Assembly (NCBI GenBank): GCA_019677205.1
Contig: JAAMXY010000319.1
Span: 1-64,000 of the forward strand
DNA: 64,000 bases
Origin: Pinguiococcus pyrenoidosus
Taxonomy: Eukaryota; Sar; Pinguiophyceae; Pinguiochrysidales; Pinguiochrysidaceae
Reading direction: 5' to 3'
Part shown: positions 13,601-25,585 of the stretch, piece by piece
Layout: every line of letters starts with the position of its first letter
Numbering within the stretch: the stretch's first letter is position 1
The notes under the pieces: generated by a model
Databases searched by the model: none
Seen by the model: only the letters and a program-made list of their open reading frames with translations
What the model was told of the DNA's origin: nothing
Translations under genes and position numbers: made by a program

Positions 13601-16600
13601 CGCAGGTTCCGGAAGGCTCGCGCCTGAGGACAATCGTCGCAGGGTTGTTGCCGCATCCTGCTTGGCCTCGTGGTCGTAGTAGAACGCGGCGTAGAAAACG
13701 AGAATATGGTCCACCTCGGCCGACCAAGGACTTTTCTCGCCTCGATCTTCTGATGTTCCTTGCAACGAGGCGCAGCTGTCGTCATCGTCATCGTTTGTAC
13801 TGGCCGCGCTCTTGGCCCTGCGGAAGGCCTTCTGGCGGATCGCGAAACTGTGCCCGAGCTGCCGCTCGATGGCGAAGACGTTGAGCAAACCGATGCAGAC
13901 ACGAACCATTTCCCGCCTCTGCGCCGCCTGCTCGGCGGTGGTCTTGCTTTCGTCGTCGGCCGGAGATAGTTTCAGTGTGTCGTCCGCTTCGAGAGCCTGC
14001 TTGTCGCCCACTTGCATGGATCCCCCAGCACGGAGGATCTGCGCTACCGACTGGAGTATATCGTATCTCAGAGAGAGCTTCACGCAAGACGGACTTCCCT
14101 GGCAGAGTATCTTCAGGCATCGCATCGCGCAGAGCGCAATAGTCTCTCCTTCCTTCTCGCAGGTGAGCGCGACGATGGCGGTCCCTTCGGCGTGCTCGTT
14201 GGATTCTTCGGGTGTAGGTGGTGTCGTTGCTTCCCGCACTTCTTGAGGAGAAGCATCCAAGGGGAGTCTCCACAAAGAGCCGCAACTTCGCAGGCCCTTC
14301 ATCGTCTTCTCTTGCATCTCAGCTGAGCCTCTCTCTTGCAGACCGAAGGGCCCGACGTGCGAGGGTCGACTCAACCTGGTGTCGCCATTGACAATCCTCA
14401 TGTAGTTTCCGCCGGGCCTGCAGATGAAGGCGTCAACACCCATGGCAAACATCTTCGCCTTGTACTCCAGCCACTGTCTCCAGTACATTTGAAGAATAAG
14501 CGCAGCCCGGTGGCGAAAGGGCTGCACGAGCAGAAGCATGTGCTCGGCGATCCGTTCGCGCAGCCCTTGGGGGCGTTGCACGGAAATTGCAGACAAGGCG
14601 TCCGACACGCTGTTGTCGAACCCGCTTTCGTAGCAGTGCTTGACGATGTCCTCGATGCAGCGCGTCGCCGCAAGCTGTGCGGTGCCGTTCCGGATGCGCA
14701 GGATGCGCATGATATGCGGCAACAGCCCGGTCTCGAACACCCGCATGGCCCCATCCCGGTGGCGTACCCCCTCCGCAAGCCCTTGTGACGCCTCGAGGAC
14801 CTGTTCATCATGGATCGGGTGCAGCATGAGGATCCCGGCGCTGCAGTATTGCGATCTTCTCCGGCGACGGCGGCGCTTCCCCATCGGCATAGCTGTCCTC
14901 GTGACCTGTTCGATCACGACTCCGGACGCGCGAACCAGATCGAGGTGGATCGACAACGCATCGCCGCCGAACGCCAGCAAGGCAGCCTCCGCATTGCGGC
15001 GCTGGATCGCGTCTTGCGAGCGCTGGAAGCGCAGAAGCAGAAGAAGCCCTCCGGCAAGGCGGATCTTCTCGCGGTGACCGGGACTGATCGACAGCTCCCG
15101 GAGCAGGGCCGAGACCGCTCGCCGACTCTTCAGGCTCTCGCTCATGGCAGGTGCGTTCGACACGATGACGCCGATGCCACCGTGGCGGCACAAGGCCTCA
15201 CGGGAGAGCGAGTTATTGCTGACAAGCTCCACAAGCACAATCCCGGCGAGCTCTGCCGCCCTGGGATGCCGCGTACGGATCATCGAGAGGAGCGGTGGGA
15301 TGGCACCCTCTGCCGCCATCATCCTCACGTCCACGTCTTCTTCGTCTTCGATCAGCTCGCCGTTGTCAGAAGATGCCACGCTGGCGGGCCGACTCGGCGC
15401 GGTACTGCTGGTCACCGAGAGGATGTCGCTGGCGTCATCATCCTTGTCGTTGCCGTCTTCCATTCCGAGGGATCCCGGGAAGACAAGGAAGCTCCTCATC
15501 GCCGGGTCTCTCGCCAGGACTGCCATGAGCTCGGCCGCACGGATCGCAACGTCCTTGCGATTGTCACGGAGACAGGCGAGAAGCGGCTTGGCCAGGCTGT
15601 GAAGCAGGCTCTCAGAGATGACGGCGAGACTCGCGTGAGCAGTCAGCTTCAGCAGCAGATCCAGCGCCGAGTGCAACACATCCGCATTCGGCCGCTCGAT
15701 CACGATCGGGAGGCAAGCGGCAATCTTCGCCGTCAGCGTTTCGTTGATTTGCCCCGCATTCTCCAGCGACGTGATGAGCACAACGAGAAGCAAGTGGGTA
15801 AGCTGATCCGGCGGCTCGGCCTCGAGGACAGCACAGCACATGCTCGGAATGTAGTCCCTCGTCTCCGCGGTGGTCTCGAAGCGCGAAGACGACCAGCTCT
15901 CGATGTCGTTCGCGATGCGGACGAACTCCAGGATTCCATGGAAGAACTCGAGCAGAGACGTCGGCGTCATACCGGTGCTGCCGTCAAAGGTGGGGCGGCG
16001 GACCCGAGCGCCCGCGCCGCTGTTGCTCGTCTGCTGGGCGACCAACTGCTGCAATCCAGCGAAGTACACGCTTTCCAAGCCCTCTATCAGAGTCTTGAGA
16101 ATCACTTTCTCGGTGGCGTGATTGCAGTGGAGATACAGCTGCTCGCGACGGACCGCCTGCGCCAGCGACGCGGTAAAGCCGATCGCCTGCTCGAGCAGGA
16201 GCCCGCCACTGACTCCTCGGCCCCAGACCACTTCAGGAACGCGCAAGATCTCGCTCACGGCAGGCCAGGCGTCATTGAGAAGGTCCCTCGCCGCGAAGCA
16301 AGGGTGGCTACTCTGGGTTCGCGGAGTCTGGACGCAGATGGACACGAATCGGTCCATGAGCCGGATGGCTAGGATCTGGTTTCGGAGGGCGTCCTCGCTG
16401 CCTTGCTTGGCGAGCACGATGGCTGCATTCTCGGTGTCGCAGGGCTCCTCCTCGTGCGAGCTGATCGTGGAATGCGCAGGCGAGCTCGTCGTAGAGTCCG
16501 CTCGCCTGACCGCATTCGGCACGCCGTTGCGCAGCACGGCATGCAAGAGGACCCAGGCCTTGGTCGTCCCTGCTCGCTCCCTCCCAAGTGCTTCTGTGGG

Positions 16601-19598
16601 AAGGCGCACCAACGCTTGCAGGCAGTCCTCGGAAGTAATGGCACCTCGTATTGCGAGGGTGACCATCGGTTCAATCACACCCTCGCTGGGGAACATTTCA
16701 AGCACCTGCTGATATCTCGCAAGGTGAGATATGCCTCGCGCCACCTCGTGCACGAGATCGATCTCCTGCGGCAATAGCCCTCGGGACAGTCGATACTTTC
16801 CTCGCCGGATGTCTTCCGACGTCACCTTGACCACCCGCGTCGAAGCATCTGTCCGCTTGCCAGGAATCTGCACTCGAATGAGAAGGGTCGCGTCATCGTG
16901 CTCTGTCGTCAGGTCGGCGGAGTGGTCGAAAGGCTCGTCTCCGCCTTCTTTCTCCACGCTTATGATCTCCCGCCAAAGGTTCTCTTGGACGACAAGGTAT
17001 CTCTTTGCAGCGACGTCCGGTTGACGAGCCTCGGCACCGTCGCGGAAGGTGCGATACGCAATGTCTTGGCAGAAGGCGAAGAGCTGCACGAGCGCCGACA
17101 GCACACCACTACGGCTCACGAAGCGAGCATTGCCAGGATGTGCTGCCAGATTTGCCAGCGTGCGCGCCACCAGCTTGACTGTGGTCAGGGTTTCGAAGGC
17201 GTCACGCCGCAGAGATGTCTCTGGCACTTTGCTGTCATTCAAGCTCTCCTTCCCGTACCCAGACCGCAGGCAGCGAGCCAGCAGCACCCGCGCCTTGTTC
17301 AGAATGCCAGTCTCGCCCCCCAGCGCAAGACTGAGACAGGCGAGACCTCCCTGAGCTCCAACGGCAGCCTTGTCTTCGTCCTTGTCCGTAAAGTGCGCCA
17401 AGACCCACGTGGCGAACATCCGCAGCGATTCCCGACCCGGCGTTGCGCTTTCTCCGTTGATGAGCGTCAGCACGTCGTTGATTTCGTCCTTGCGTAAGGA
17501 AGCACGGGGGACATTTTCAAAGAGAACGCCAGCGGAACTCGCGAGGACGTCGAGGCTGAGCGTATACCTGCGAAAGCGACAGAGATGAGACAAGAGACAG
17601 GCAGAACATGCAGCTTCGCTCTGCGACGGCATCGCGTATGGGCATTCCGAACCTTGCAAGCGCTTGATATGACCGACCCCGGCAAATGTTCAGGCGAAGA
17701 AGGCACCATAAGAAGCGAGTGACCTCGTACAGGGCGCCCTGGACAAACAGCTGCTTATTCACTCCGCGCCTCTCCGTAGGTAGCTCTGGGAGGCCCATGT
17801 CGCCCAGACCCTGCAGGTTGCCCATGTCAAAGGTTTCGATCGTGAAATCGTCCAGGACGAGGCCCGATCCCGAAGCCGTGATGAGAAAGCTTCGGATCGC
17901 GTCTCCAAGCTCGTTCTGCGTCTCGTCGGGAGCCTGCAGGAAATCCGGCTGCTGACGGTGGACGCCAAGATACGCAAGGCCGGCGAAGGCGCCCATCACA
18001 CGCTGGTGTAAATTTGCACGCGTCGGCTCCACGAGGAGATAGTACAGCAGTCCGAGGAAGCTGTTTGTGGAGTTTCCTGACGTGGCGCTCTTTGCGGTCA
18101 CATGCCTCGTCAGATCTCTCGCGCACTCAGGCATGTTGCAAAGGTTCTGGATGCTCGAGATCAGCCTGGAGGCACGGACGAAGAGAAATTAAGGATGCTA
18201 TCAGGGCTCCGCGAACACAGCTTCGTGCAGCGGCTTACCGTCTCATGACCGACTCCTCCTCATCCGCGCTGCGGAGGCGCTGGCAGATGGCGTGGAAGTG
18301 AGCGGAGCGGGACATGAAAAGCCCGTTCTCGGTACGCTTGCTCAGGTTCCAGATGCAAGTGGCACAGCTCAGTCGAATCTTGAGCACGTAGTGATTGTCC
18401 TTGGCCTGCTGGGCGATGTGCTGATCGCAGAGCCAGGCGAGCAGCGTGCGAGGGATGATGCGTTCGCTGGTTTGGAAGAGGTCGATCTTGTTGTCGTCAT
18501 GCCAGCTGAGCTTGCAAAGGAAGGCCGCCAGGCACGCTATGGTCGATACGTCCTTCAGCGGAGATCTCAGCGTCTGCGCGAGCGTTGGCAACGCCACTGC
18601 ACAGGTGTCGCCGAGACGTAAGCCGGTCGGGCTACCTGAGTTCATGTCCCGCTGGTCTTCTTCCAGCGGGCACAGCGCACTCATGGCGTTCACCACCGCT
18701 CTCAAGGCCCCTTCCACCTCTTGCTTCTTCTCGGTCTGCCGCAGCGGGTGCTTGACCAGAGCCTCGAGGGCGGCGAAAAGGACGTTCAGCTGCGCCCTGC
18801 CCGGGAACGTGCGCAGGACGTGCTCAGGGAGCAACGTAAGCCGCACGAAATCCGCAAGGACTTGCAGTTGCAGCACGGTCCTTGGCTTTCTCGCGAGGAT
18901 GCTGGAAGTCGCGACCGCACGGATCCGCCGAAAGATTCCGGCGTAGAACAGCCGCAGCTGCGCGTCTGTCTTATCCTCCCCGACCCGCAGCAGCAGCAGG
19001 CAGGTCGTCTTCCAGAGCGTCCGGTCGTTGGCAAGCAGCTTTCCCTTCTTGGCGGTGCGGATGACCTCGCTCGCTCCAGATTGCGTCGCAAGCGCCTCTC
19101 GCAGCTTGTCGATGGCCGTCCGGAAGTAGGTCGGCTTCACCTTGGCGCTGGCATCCTCCGACTTGGCGGCCGCTCGCTTCTCCGGCCGAGCAATGCTTTC
19201 CAGGTGCTCGTTGAGATCGTGCGGAGCGCCGTTCAAGAATTGCACCAGCAGGAAGCCGGGCGTCTGCCGGACCTCATGCAGCAGCTTCTTCCCGCCGTGC
19301 TGTGCGTAGAACTGCGTGATCTCCTCCGACGGCCAGTCGAGCACCTCCGCCGACAGATCCAGGCCGATCTGGCCAGAGCTCGCTCCGGACGTCCTCACAT
19401 TCCCGCTCTTCCCTCGGCGGATCGCTCTAGTCGGTGCAGAGCCCCGTGAGCCTCCTTTCGTGACATAGGGCGCAATGGCAAGCAGCTCCTTCCCCTCTCT
19501 TACCTCGCACGAGAGCTGGCTGCCGCCTGCAGCGCTGCCGCCGCGATCGAGTCTGCCTCTTGGCTAGCCCGCCCCTCCTCTTGCGGCTCGGCCTCCAT
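4637..19598 (-). CDS. Giant ARM/ankyrin/polycystin-type cation channel (13 exons, 4,689 aa)
   Basis: Exons: 19598-19504, 19426-18239, 18165-17653, 17567-7219, 7152-6280, 6208-6078, 5997-5872, 5792-5656, 5577-5410, 5341-5216, 5139-5037, 4966-4875, 4805-4637; the sum is 14,070 nt, exactly 4,690 codons. Residues 1 to about 1600 are armadillo-like helical repeats, followed by an IQ-like helix near 1618. Ankyrin repeats lie at about 2426-2631 (DGRTALMRAV, SGHTALHLACIYGH, DGITPLHIAA). The membrane part has S1 near 2828, then a polycystin-type extracellular domain (FWRWAHSVLLPKVY; CYSDFC; WLDEGTRAV), S2 to S5 at about 3121-3300, a pore with LLGEVDF near 3325, and S6 FITNVIMLNLLVSLLNDLYDEL near 3353. 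These features mark a PKD2/TRPP-like non-selective cation channel. The cytosolic tail of about 1,300 residues ends in a Ser/Arg/Pro-rich, probably disordered segment split over small exons. Location (plasma membrane, flagellum or vacuole) is not shown by the sequence. Confidence 0.85.
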
Positions 19599-20039
19599 GC
19601 CGTCTCCAAGACGCCACGGAACCCGATCCTTCGCTGCTAGAAGCGGCCTCTGCGTCTGCGTGGGAATTTGCGGCGCAGTCGTGACGAAACGGCTCCCGCA
19701 ACGAACGGCATCCTTGAACCCCCCCTTCCACCGTCCGGCGGCTGCCATTGGTCAAAAGGAAATGGGAAAACAGTCCAGTTCCAATTCCATTTGTGCAGAG
19801 TTCTAGTACAGCATGCACTGTGGACGGACGATGACGACATTGAAAGCGGCTCCAGGAATGAACCAATCAGGGGCCTTGGCTGCGGTGCACGACGTCTTTT
19901 GCAACTTTTCAATTCCGGTTTTCGAAAGTTCCGTCCGAAACCGTCTCTGTCTGCCTCTGTCCCGCACCTCCCGGCCCGCCATCCGCCGGATTCCGAACCA
20001 GGGCGAGCGGCGGCCTCCAGGCGCCGTCACCAAGGGCCG
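19599..20039. promoter_or_regulatory. Divergent promoter between channel and PH-protein genes
   Basis: This 441-bp head-to-head spacer carries an inverted CCAAT box at 19747-19751 (about 150 bp from the channel ATG) and a direct CCAAT at 19863-19867 (about 175 bp from the PH-gene ATG). Each box therefore sits at a similar distance from one of the two starts. No reading frame here resembles a protein family. Confidence 0.55.
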
Positions 20040-20662
20040 ATGTCTCGGCGCGTGTACATGGACCCCTCGACGGGGGTGGTCTACGACCTGGTGCGGGAAT
20101 TGGACAAGCTTCCATCCAGTCGCGGGCTGTCTGCGCTCACCTGATGTGGATCCTCTGCAGGCCTCCACCGATCACGAGGGCTGGCTGACGAAGAGGTCGC
20201 GCTGGCTCCACGATTGGCGACGACGATACTTCCTCGTGAAAGGTGAGCAGCGCGCCGCCTGTCGCGCACTTTGGCGGCGCTTCACCCATGCCGCCGCACC
20301 TTCGCGCAGACGACAAACTCTTCTATGCGCAAAGCGAGACCAAGGAGCCCCACGGCATGATCGACCTCTCCAAGTGCATGACCGTGAAGAGCGCCGAGCT
20401 AAAGACGAGGATGAGGAACTCGATCGAAGTTGCCACGCCAAGCGAGCGATACTACCTGTACGCCGATTCGTCGGAGGAGAAGGACATGTGGATCGGTAAG
20501 ACCGCGAAGGGCGTTGATCTCCACAGCCGGAATGCTAAGTCGTCCTCAGGTGTCATCGGCCGCGCCATCGTCCGGGCGTCCGGCACTTTCACCGAGGAGG
20601 ATGGCATGGAGTATGACAGCCAAGACGAGGATGGCGGAGACGACGAGGCGCCCTACTACTAG
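20040..20662 (+). CDS. Small PH-domain protein, AtPH1-like (four exons, 143 aa)
   Basis: Exons 20040-20090, 20161-20242, 20310-20495 and 20550-20662 give 432 nt. The protein is almost only a pleckstrin-homology domain. HEGWLTKRSRWLHDWRRRYF forms the first strands, MIDLSKCMTVKSAE the middle, and MWIGVIGRAIVRASGTF the C-terminal helix, which is formed only after removing the 54-bp intron 20496-20549. The pattern matches small plant and protist PH proteins of the AtPH1 type, which bind phosphoinositides on endomembranes. An acidic tail (DEDGGDDEAPYY) follows. The first intron donor (GTGCGG at 20091) is inferred from phase and is the weakest part of the model. Downstream it converges on the methyltransferase gene with a 239-bp gap that contains CT-rich repeats. 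Confidence 0.8.
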
Positions 20663-20901
20663 CCCTCCCTCACTCCCTGATACTCCTGGACACACTGAGA
20701 AGCAAGCTCATTTCAGATTTGTGGAGACCGCACGCCAGCCGTGAAGTGGAAAGGTTTGATGGCGTCGTCGACTGTGCGACAATTGGTGCGAATTCGTTCA
20801 ACAAGAGCATTGCAGTGTATGGCAGTGCGGGGTGGTCCAGAGCAGCCGGTCTGCGACGCGAGGGAGATGAAAGCGACGTCGCCTTAAGTGGAGTCTTCAT
20901 C

Positions 20902-22426
20902 TCAACTCATCTCATCTCCTCTGCTCTCCTCTGCTCTCCTTTCCTCTCCTCTCATCTCGCCGGGCAGCCAGAAGACATACAGAGGCTCGGTGCAGCAGCA
21001 ATCGCACGGGGACGAGCCAACTATCACGTCCAAGCCCTTCTCCATGCTTTGCTCTGCTTCCCAGACGCTTTCGGGGCTGCTACTGATACCCATGTTTGAA
21101 GCGCATTCGCACACGATGCGATACTCGAGACCCACAGCCTCCGCAGCGTCGATGACGCGGCCGTACGACACTCCCCTCCTCGTGAAGGACAGGATGAACA
21201 CGCAGCCGATGTCGCCAACGTCGCCAGTGGACCCGCTACGGCCGCTTGTCCGCATGATCTGCTGCACCGTGGCAAACAGCGGCTCGACGGCTTCCTCCTA
21301 TGGGAACAGGGTGCAGTTAGCGCCCATCCCCTGCAACTTCCGTCCAATCCCTTCGTTCGGGCTGCCTCACGGGGAAGATGTCAGAACAAAAGGGTAGGAT
21401 TCCGTTCATTGGGACCAAGTCCCGTCAAACAAGAGGTGTCAGAAAGTGGAAAGGTATCATCCTCCATATCCCTCGTGAAGGCACCGAGCGGGTGCGTCAA
21501 GCAGCTGCGTGGGGCACGTCGAGAGGCGAACCTGGTAGATGACATCAGCTGCGATGATCAGGTCTACAGCGCGGCCGTCCTCGCCGTGGAGTCGCTCGAG
21601 AGCCTCGTCCAAGACCCTCAAGTCCTGTCCCCACCTCAGCCGAAGGACTTCCGTTTGGACGGCGCCGAGCAGCTCTCCGTTGATCTCCACGTTTCTGCGC
21701 AGCTTCTCCAAGCTGTTGTCATCTCCGTCGGTGCAAATCACCGTCCCCGAGTCGCTCGCCAGCGCCATGATCGCGCCACAGAGGATTCCGGGAAGACCGA
21801 GGCCAGCGCCTAGCTCCACGACCACCTGATGCCCGGACGGAGCGTCGCTGAGTCCCGCTGAACACAGCGCAAAGCGCGGGCCTCAAAAGGCGTGGCACGA
21901 AGCACGAAGCACGAAGCACGAAGCACGAAGCGCTCCCCACCTTCTGTGATTTCTCCGGAAAGAGGACTGCCCTATGCCTCCAGAGGTACGCGGCGAGATC
22001 CTCTGCACCGCTCCAGACCGTGAGGCCGGTGCTGCTTAGGGTTTGGCCAAGGTCCCGTCGCCAGCCCTCCATCGTCAGGCGGACGTGGCCGTACTCGAAG
22101 GTGAAAAGCTCCTCCTTCTCGGGCTCCAGCGCCTCAAAGTGGCTTTGGACCTGCTGTCGGATGCTACTATCCGCGTCGGCCTCTGCAAGAATGCCATTGT
22201 CAAGCGCAAACTCGGCGAGGGCCGCCAGGGCAGCTGCGCTCAGGCCCAGCTCCTCCTCAGGTGCCTGCGGCATGGACAGGTCGGCGGTCTCGTGGTCCAT
22301 GATCGCGCCTGCGAGGACGCGCTTCTGCCAGAGAGGCAAGGCAGCCTTGAGAACCTCGGCCCGGTGGTGGCTACGAGGCCCATGCCGTGGCGCTTCCGGT
22401 TTGCCCGTCGCCGCACATCGCCCCAT
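20902..22426 (-). CDS. METTL-type lysine methyltransferase (Methyltransf_16 family; three exons, 391 aa)
   Basis: Exons 22426-21941, 21825-21532 and 21297-20902 give 1,176 nt. The fold is a seven-strand SAM-dependent methyltransferase: GLTVWSGAEDLAAYLWRH before the core, motif I VVVELGAGLGLPGILCG at the start of exon 2, ICTDGDD as the acidic strand-2 loop, and DLIIAADVIYQ as the post-motif. ADVIY is typical of METTL21/METTL22-like protein lysine methyltransferases. Substrate cannot be inferred. The first intron (21940-21826) carries five 7-bp tandem repeats, and the second (21531-21298, 234 bp) is the longest confidently placed intron in the window and starts GTTCGC. The C terminus after CCCTEPLYVFWLPGEM reads into the translated CT-rich repeat, so the exact end is uncertain. 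The start is the first in-frame ATG. Confidence 0.8.
20903..20960. repeat. CT-rich imperfect tandem repeat (ctctcctctg-like)
   Basis: A run of CTCATCTC and CTCTCCTCTG units lies at the 3' end of the methyltransferase gene and is read on the minus strand as Glu/Arg-rich codons at its extreme C terminus. Confidence 0.6.
21895..21931. repeat. 7-bp tandem repeat (gcacgaa)x5 inside an intron
   Basis: Five perfect head-to-tail copies of gcacgaa, followed by a partial unit, lie inside the first intron of the methyltransferase gene close to its 5' splice site. Confidence 0.9.
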
Positions 22427-23356
22427 CGCCACACGCCGCAGATCCGCGGTCGTCGAATTCGACGGAAGCCAGGGCTGCCGCCCTACGCGACACGGATCGG
22501 AGGGACGCGGCCACGAGTCGGCGCGACACGGCCAAGGCCGTCAATGGCTGCCTTCGCCGTTGCGAACGAAACCGCCGAGCAGATTCTGGTTTCGGGGGCT
22601 TCTGATATCTACTCGTTGACACAAATATTGAATATACACTATTATGAATAATTTTTGTGCAGGATTATTTGACATTGTTTTTCAAAGCTTGTCAAGGTTT
22701 TGAAATTGTTCCGATGACGAAAACTAGGACAAATAGAATCCAAATTTTCTGTTCCTATTCGTTTATATGATAAGTGGGAGGCGTCAACGCTGATTCCCCT
22801 TGAATTTTTTGTTTTAGGAACTAGATGTATACGGGCGCTTAGCTGCGCAGCGCCGCCCTGTGCTTTGCTCTCGTGGGAGACTTGGATTTCGCCCGAGGCC
22901 TCGACTGGTGCAGTTTTCTGGCCGCGTCGCGCTGGTTGGCGCGTGCTCCGAAACTCGCGGTGGTGGGTGTCTGGAGGAACCAAGCGAGGCGAGGTACTAC
23001 CAAGTGGGACACCCGCGACTCCGAGCCCGTCGAGCGACGATCTCGCACGTTTCGTTCCCCAAGTCCCCTCGCACGTCTCGGGGGCGTCGGATTTCCGGGA
23101 CCTTTCGGACTCACGACAGGAAAAGAGATTCCCGTCGCTGTCCACAGCTGCTCTCCGCCGGTCGTCGACGACCGGAATCGAAAGCGGCGGACCGATCCAG
23201 TCGTTGCCTGCGCGGCGGCAGCTCGGCGAGAAGCAGCGTTCCGCAGCGTAGCGGAGAGGCGCTCACCGCCCACGACACCAGCCCACGACCGAGGTCGAAG
23301 CCGCGAGGGCGAACGGGCGAAAGCGCTTTGTGTTTGTCTTTCCGCGAGTTCAGAAG
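22427..23356. promoter_or_regulatory. Divergent promoter between methyltransferase and IQ/PH-like genes
   Basis: This 930-bp spacer has no supported gene. It contains an AT-rich island (about 22616-22826), a 10-bp palindrome GCTGCGCAGC (22842-22851), then GC-rich sequence that is open in several frames but matches no family. It probably holds the 5' UTR and promoter of the downstream plus-strand gene. Confidence 0.5.
22616..22826. other. AT-rich island in divergent promoter
   Basis: A sharply bounded stretch of about 210 bp, much richer in A and T than its surroundings, with runs such as TATTGAATATAC and GAATTTTTTGTTTT. It has no long reading frame. It resembles the AT-rich islands at 27436-27560 and 40418-40616 in position, always between divergent genes. 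Confidence 0.7.
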
Positions 23357-25585
23357 ATGGCCGACAACGTAACACAGCTGCGCGCAACCCTGCGCACGGA
23401 GGGATTCAGCATGAATGCTCGGAATCAGCTCACGGAGATAGTGGAGGACATCATTGACACGGAAGGTGCGCGAAGACCGAAGACCGAAGACCGAAGACCT
23501 CAGCCCTGCAGCGCGGCGCCATGCTTCGAAAAGCGTCGAGCATGTCAGCTGACAGAATAATTCTGGCGTTGACGGATCGTCTGCGCGTCCCACAGGCACC
23601 TGGCACAAAGGCCGGGACCCTCTGGATCTGCTCAATCTCGTGCAACTCTTCAAGATGCAGGATTTCCGCGTCTTCTTCCTCCAGCTTCTTCTTGAAAGAG
23701 GTACGTGACGTCGGCCGTCGTCGAATGTACCCAGCGAAAGTCCACTTCCAGTGAGGCGTGCGCCCCCCCCTCACTCGCTCTCTTGTTCGTCTCCGGTCTG
23801 GCAGTCCCTCAGCCAGTGAGCGAGGTCAGCATGGAGCTGCTGGCAGATCTCTGTCGGGTCGTTCTCCGCGAGGCAAACAACTGCAGTGACATGGAATCGG
23901 TATTGGCGGTCTACTGCATTGGGAATTCCTTCTACGTGGAACGCGGCGGGGTCCGGAGTTCCATGCTCCTTAACTTGCGGAATCACGAGGCCTGGGGCAT
24001 GGCCCGCTTCTGGGATCACGTCTTCGCGCGGCTCGTAGCCTTCGAGGAGAACACCTGTGACGTTCTGGGCGGGGCGGCGAAGGCGCTCTTCGGCATCACG
24101 CCGACGCTGCTGCGCGAGTGCCTGCTCCTGCTCCGCTTCGCGTCGCTCACCCGAGACGTGGTCTTCTTCGATCTTCTCCCAGAGGTGGGGGCACAGGTGG
24201 CCCAGGCGCTGACGACGGTGGCCAAGCAGGAGATCCCGCGCTTGCGGGAGGCGTTTCCGGAGGCGGAGGCGGGATTCATCTGCGATCACAGCCGCTTCCG
24301 CACGTGGACCGACGTCACCATGCTGCTGGCGAGGCATCCCGGGGTGACGAAGCAGACGGCGGGTCTCATGGACCTTCTCGTTTGTCTGAGCGAAGGCCCC
24401 TTCCAGCGCCGCGTGGACCTCGCCGGCTTCCAGGCCCTGGCTCCGGATGGCGGGATCGACCTGACCAGCCGATTCGCCTGTGGGCACTCGACCCTTCGAG
24501 ATCTCTTCGTCGGCGTGCTCGTCGCCGCTGCGGCCAAGGACGGGCAAAGCCTCGTCCAGAAGAGGACAGCGGGGGGGAACGTGCTCCGCTGCTCCCTGTC
24601 CGGCCTCCCCTACAAGAAGTGGGACATGCTGGGCGCTCTCGGAAGCCGCGCGCTGCGCAAGAAGCTCCCCGAGTTCGTCTCCGAGGTCATGTACCGGGAC
24701 CTTGTGATGCCTCCGCGTGACTCGGAGCCCCGCCTTTACCGCGTCGGGTACGGAGTCGGCGCCGCCATTTGCTACCCTTACTCCTTCGGACACATCCCCG
24801 ACGTCCGGTTAATCATGTCTGCTGCCTACGAGGTCCTCAGCCTCAAGGGAAGCGCAGCGACCGCGATCCAGGCTGCGTACCGCGGCTACCGGTTGCGGGC
24901 CAGCCAGGAGGTGCGGAAGTGGCGCAGCCAGCGGGAGAAGGAAGGAGGGAAGTGGGGCCACGAGCGGTGGCAAACGATGGACGACGATCTCATCGAAGGC
25001 ATGGTGAACAGTGTAAATGCAGAGGACGCAGCAGCTGCTGCCCTGGCTCAAGAGGAGGAGAAGGAGGCTGGGAGGCGCAGCGATGCCTCCTCGAAGATGC
25101 TCCGGTCGCGAACTGCCCCCGCGCAGCAGCTGTCGGATCCAAGAACAGCGCCGCTGCTGTCACCCGAGTCGGCCACCAGTGTCGCCTCCTCCAGTCGATC
25201 GGAGCGCATTGCGCAGCGGCAGAAAGAGTTTGAAGTCTTCGTCACGCGACTCCGTGGCGGCATTGACGTCAAGAAGCACGGCCGCCGCGGTCGGCCCCAC
25301 ATCCGGACGGTCTTCCTGCACGGCGAACTCGGGGGTGACGCGAAGCTCTGCTGGGTGGCGCCGGGCCGAGCGGAGCTGAAGCCAAACCCCAAGTCGAGCG
25401 TGGACCTCTCGCAGGTCAAGAGCGTGAAGGTGGGGAAGGACGGCTCGCGTTTCGAAGGCCTGGTCTCTCTGGACTGCACGTCCCGGATGCTCATCCTCGA
25501 ACCGCCCACGGATGAAGCCAAGCAGCAGCTCGTGCGAGGCTTTGTACAGCTAGTAGACCATATCCAAACGAGCCTCAAACGTTAG
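23357..25585 (+). CDS. Protein with IQ motif and C-terminal PH-like domain (three exons, 664 aa), function unknown
   Basis: Exons 23357-23465, 23596-23700 and 23805-25585 give 1,995 nt. I do not recognise the N-terminal 400 residues. They are helix-rich (VQLFKMQDFRVFFLQLLLER; MELLADLCRVVLREANN) and look armadillo-like. An IQ motif, AATAIQAAYRGYRLRASQEV, near residue 418 suggests calmodulin or myosin light chain-type binding. A charged Ala/Glu linker follows. The last 130 residues (RTVFLHGELG... LCWVAPGRAELKP... SVDLSQVKSVKVGKDG... VSLDCTSRMLILEPPTDEAKQQLVRGFVQLVDHI) have the strand-strand-helix pattern of a PH-like domain, as in proteins that bind membranes through phosphoinositides. The ATG follows a GC-rich leader, and the first two small exons encode conserved-looking helices. 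A role in membrane or cytoskeleton attachment is inference only. Confidence 0.75.

Noticed and set aside
21895-21931. CRISPR-like tandem repeats
   Set aside because: Units are 7 bp with no spacers, inside an intron; the same applies to the TTCTTGT and CCCTCCCAG repeats.
22873-23457. 194-codon plus-strand frame upstream of the IQ/PH-like gene
   Set aside because: It is open in several frames at once because of GC richness, has no domain content, and overlaps the first exon of a better-supported gene in another frame.
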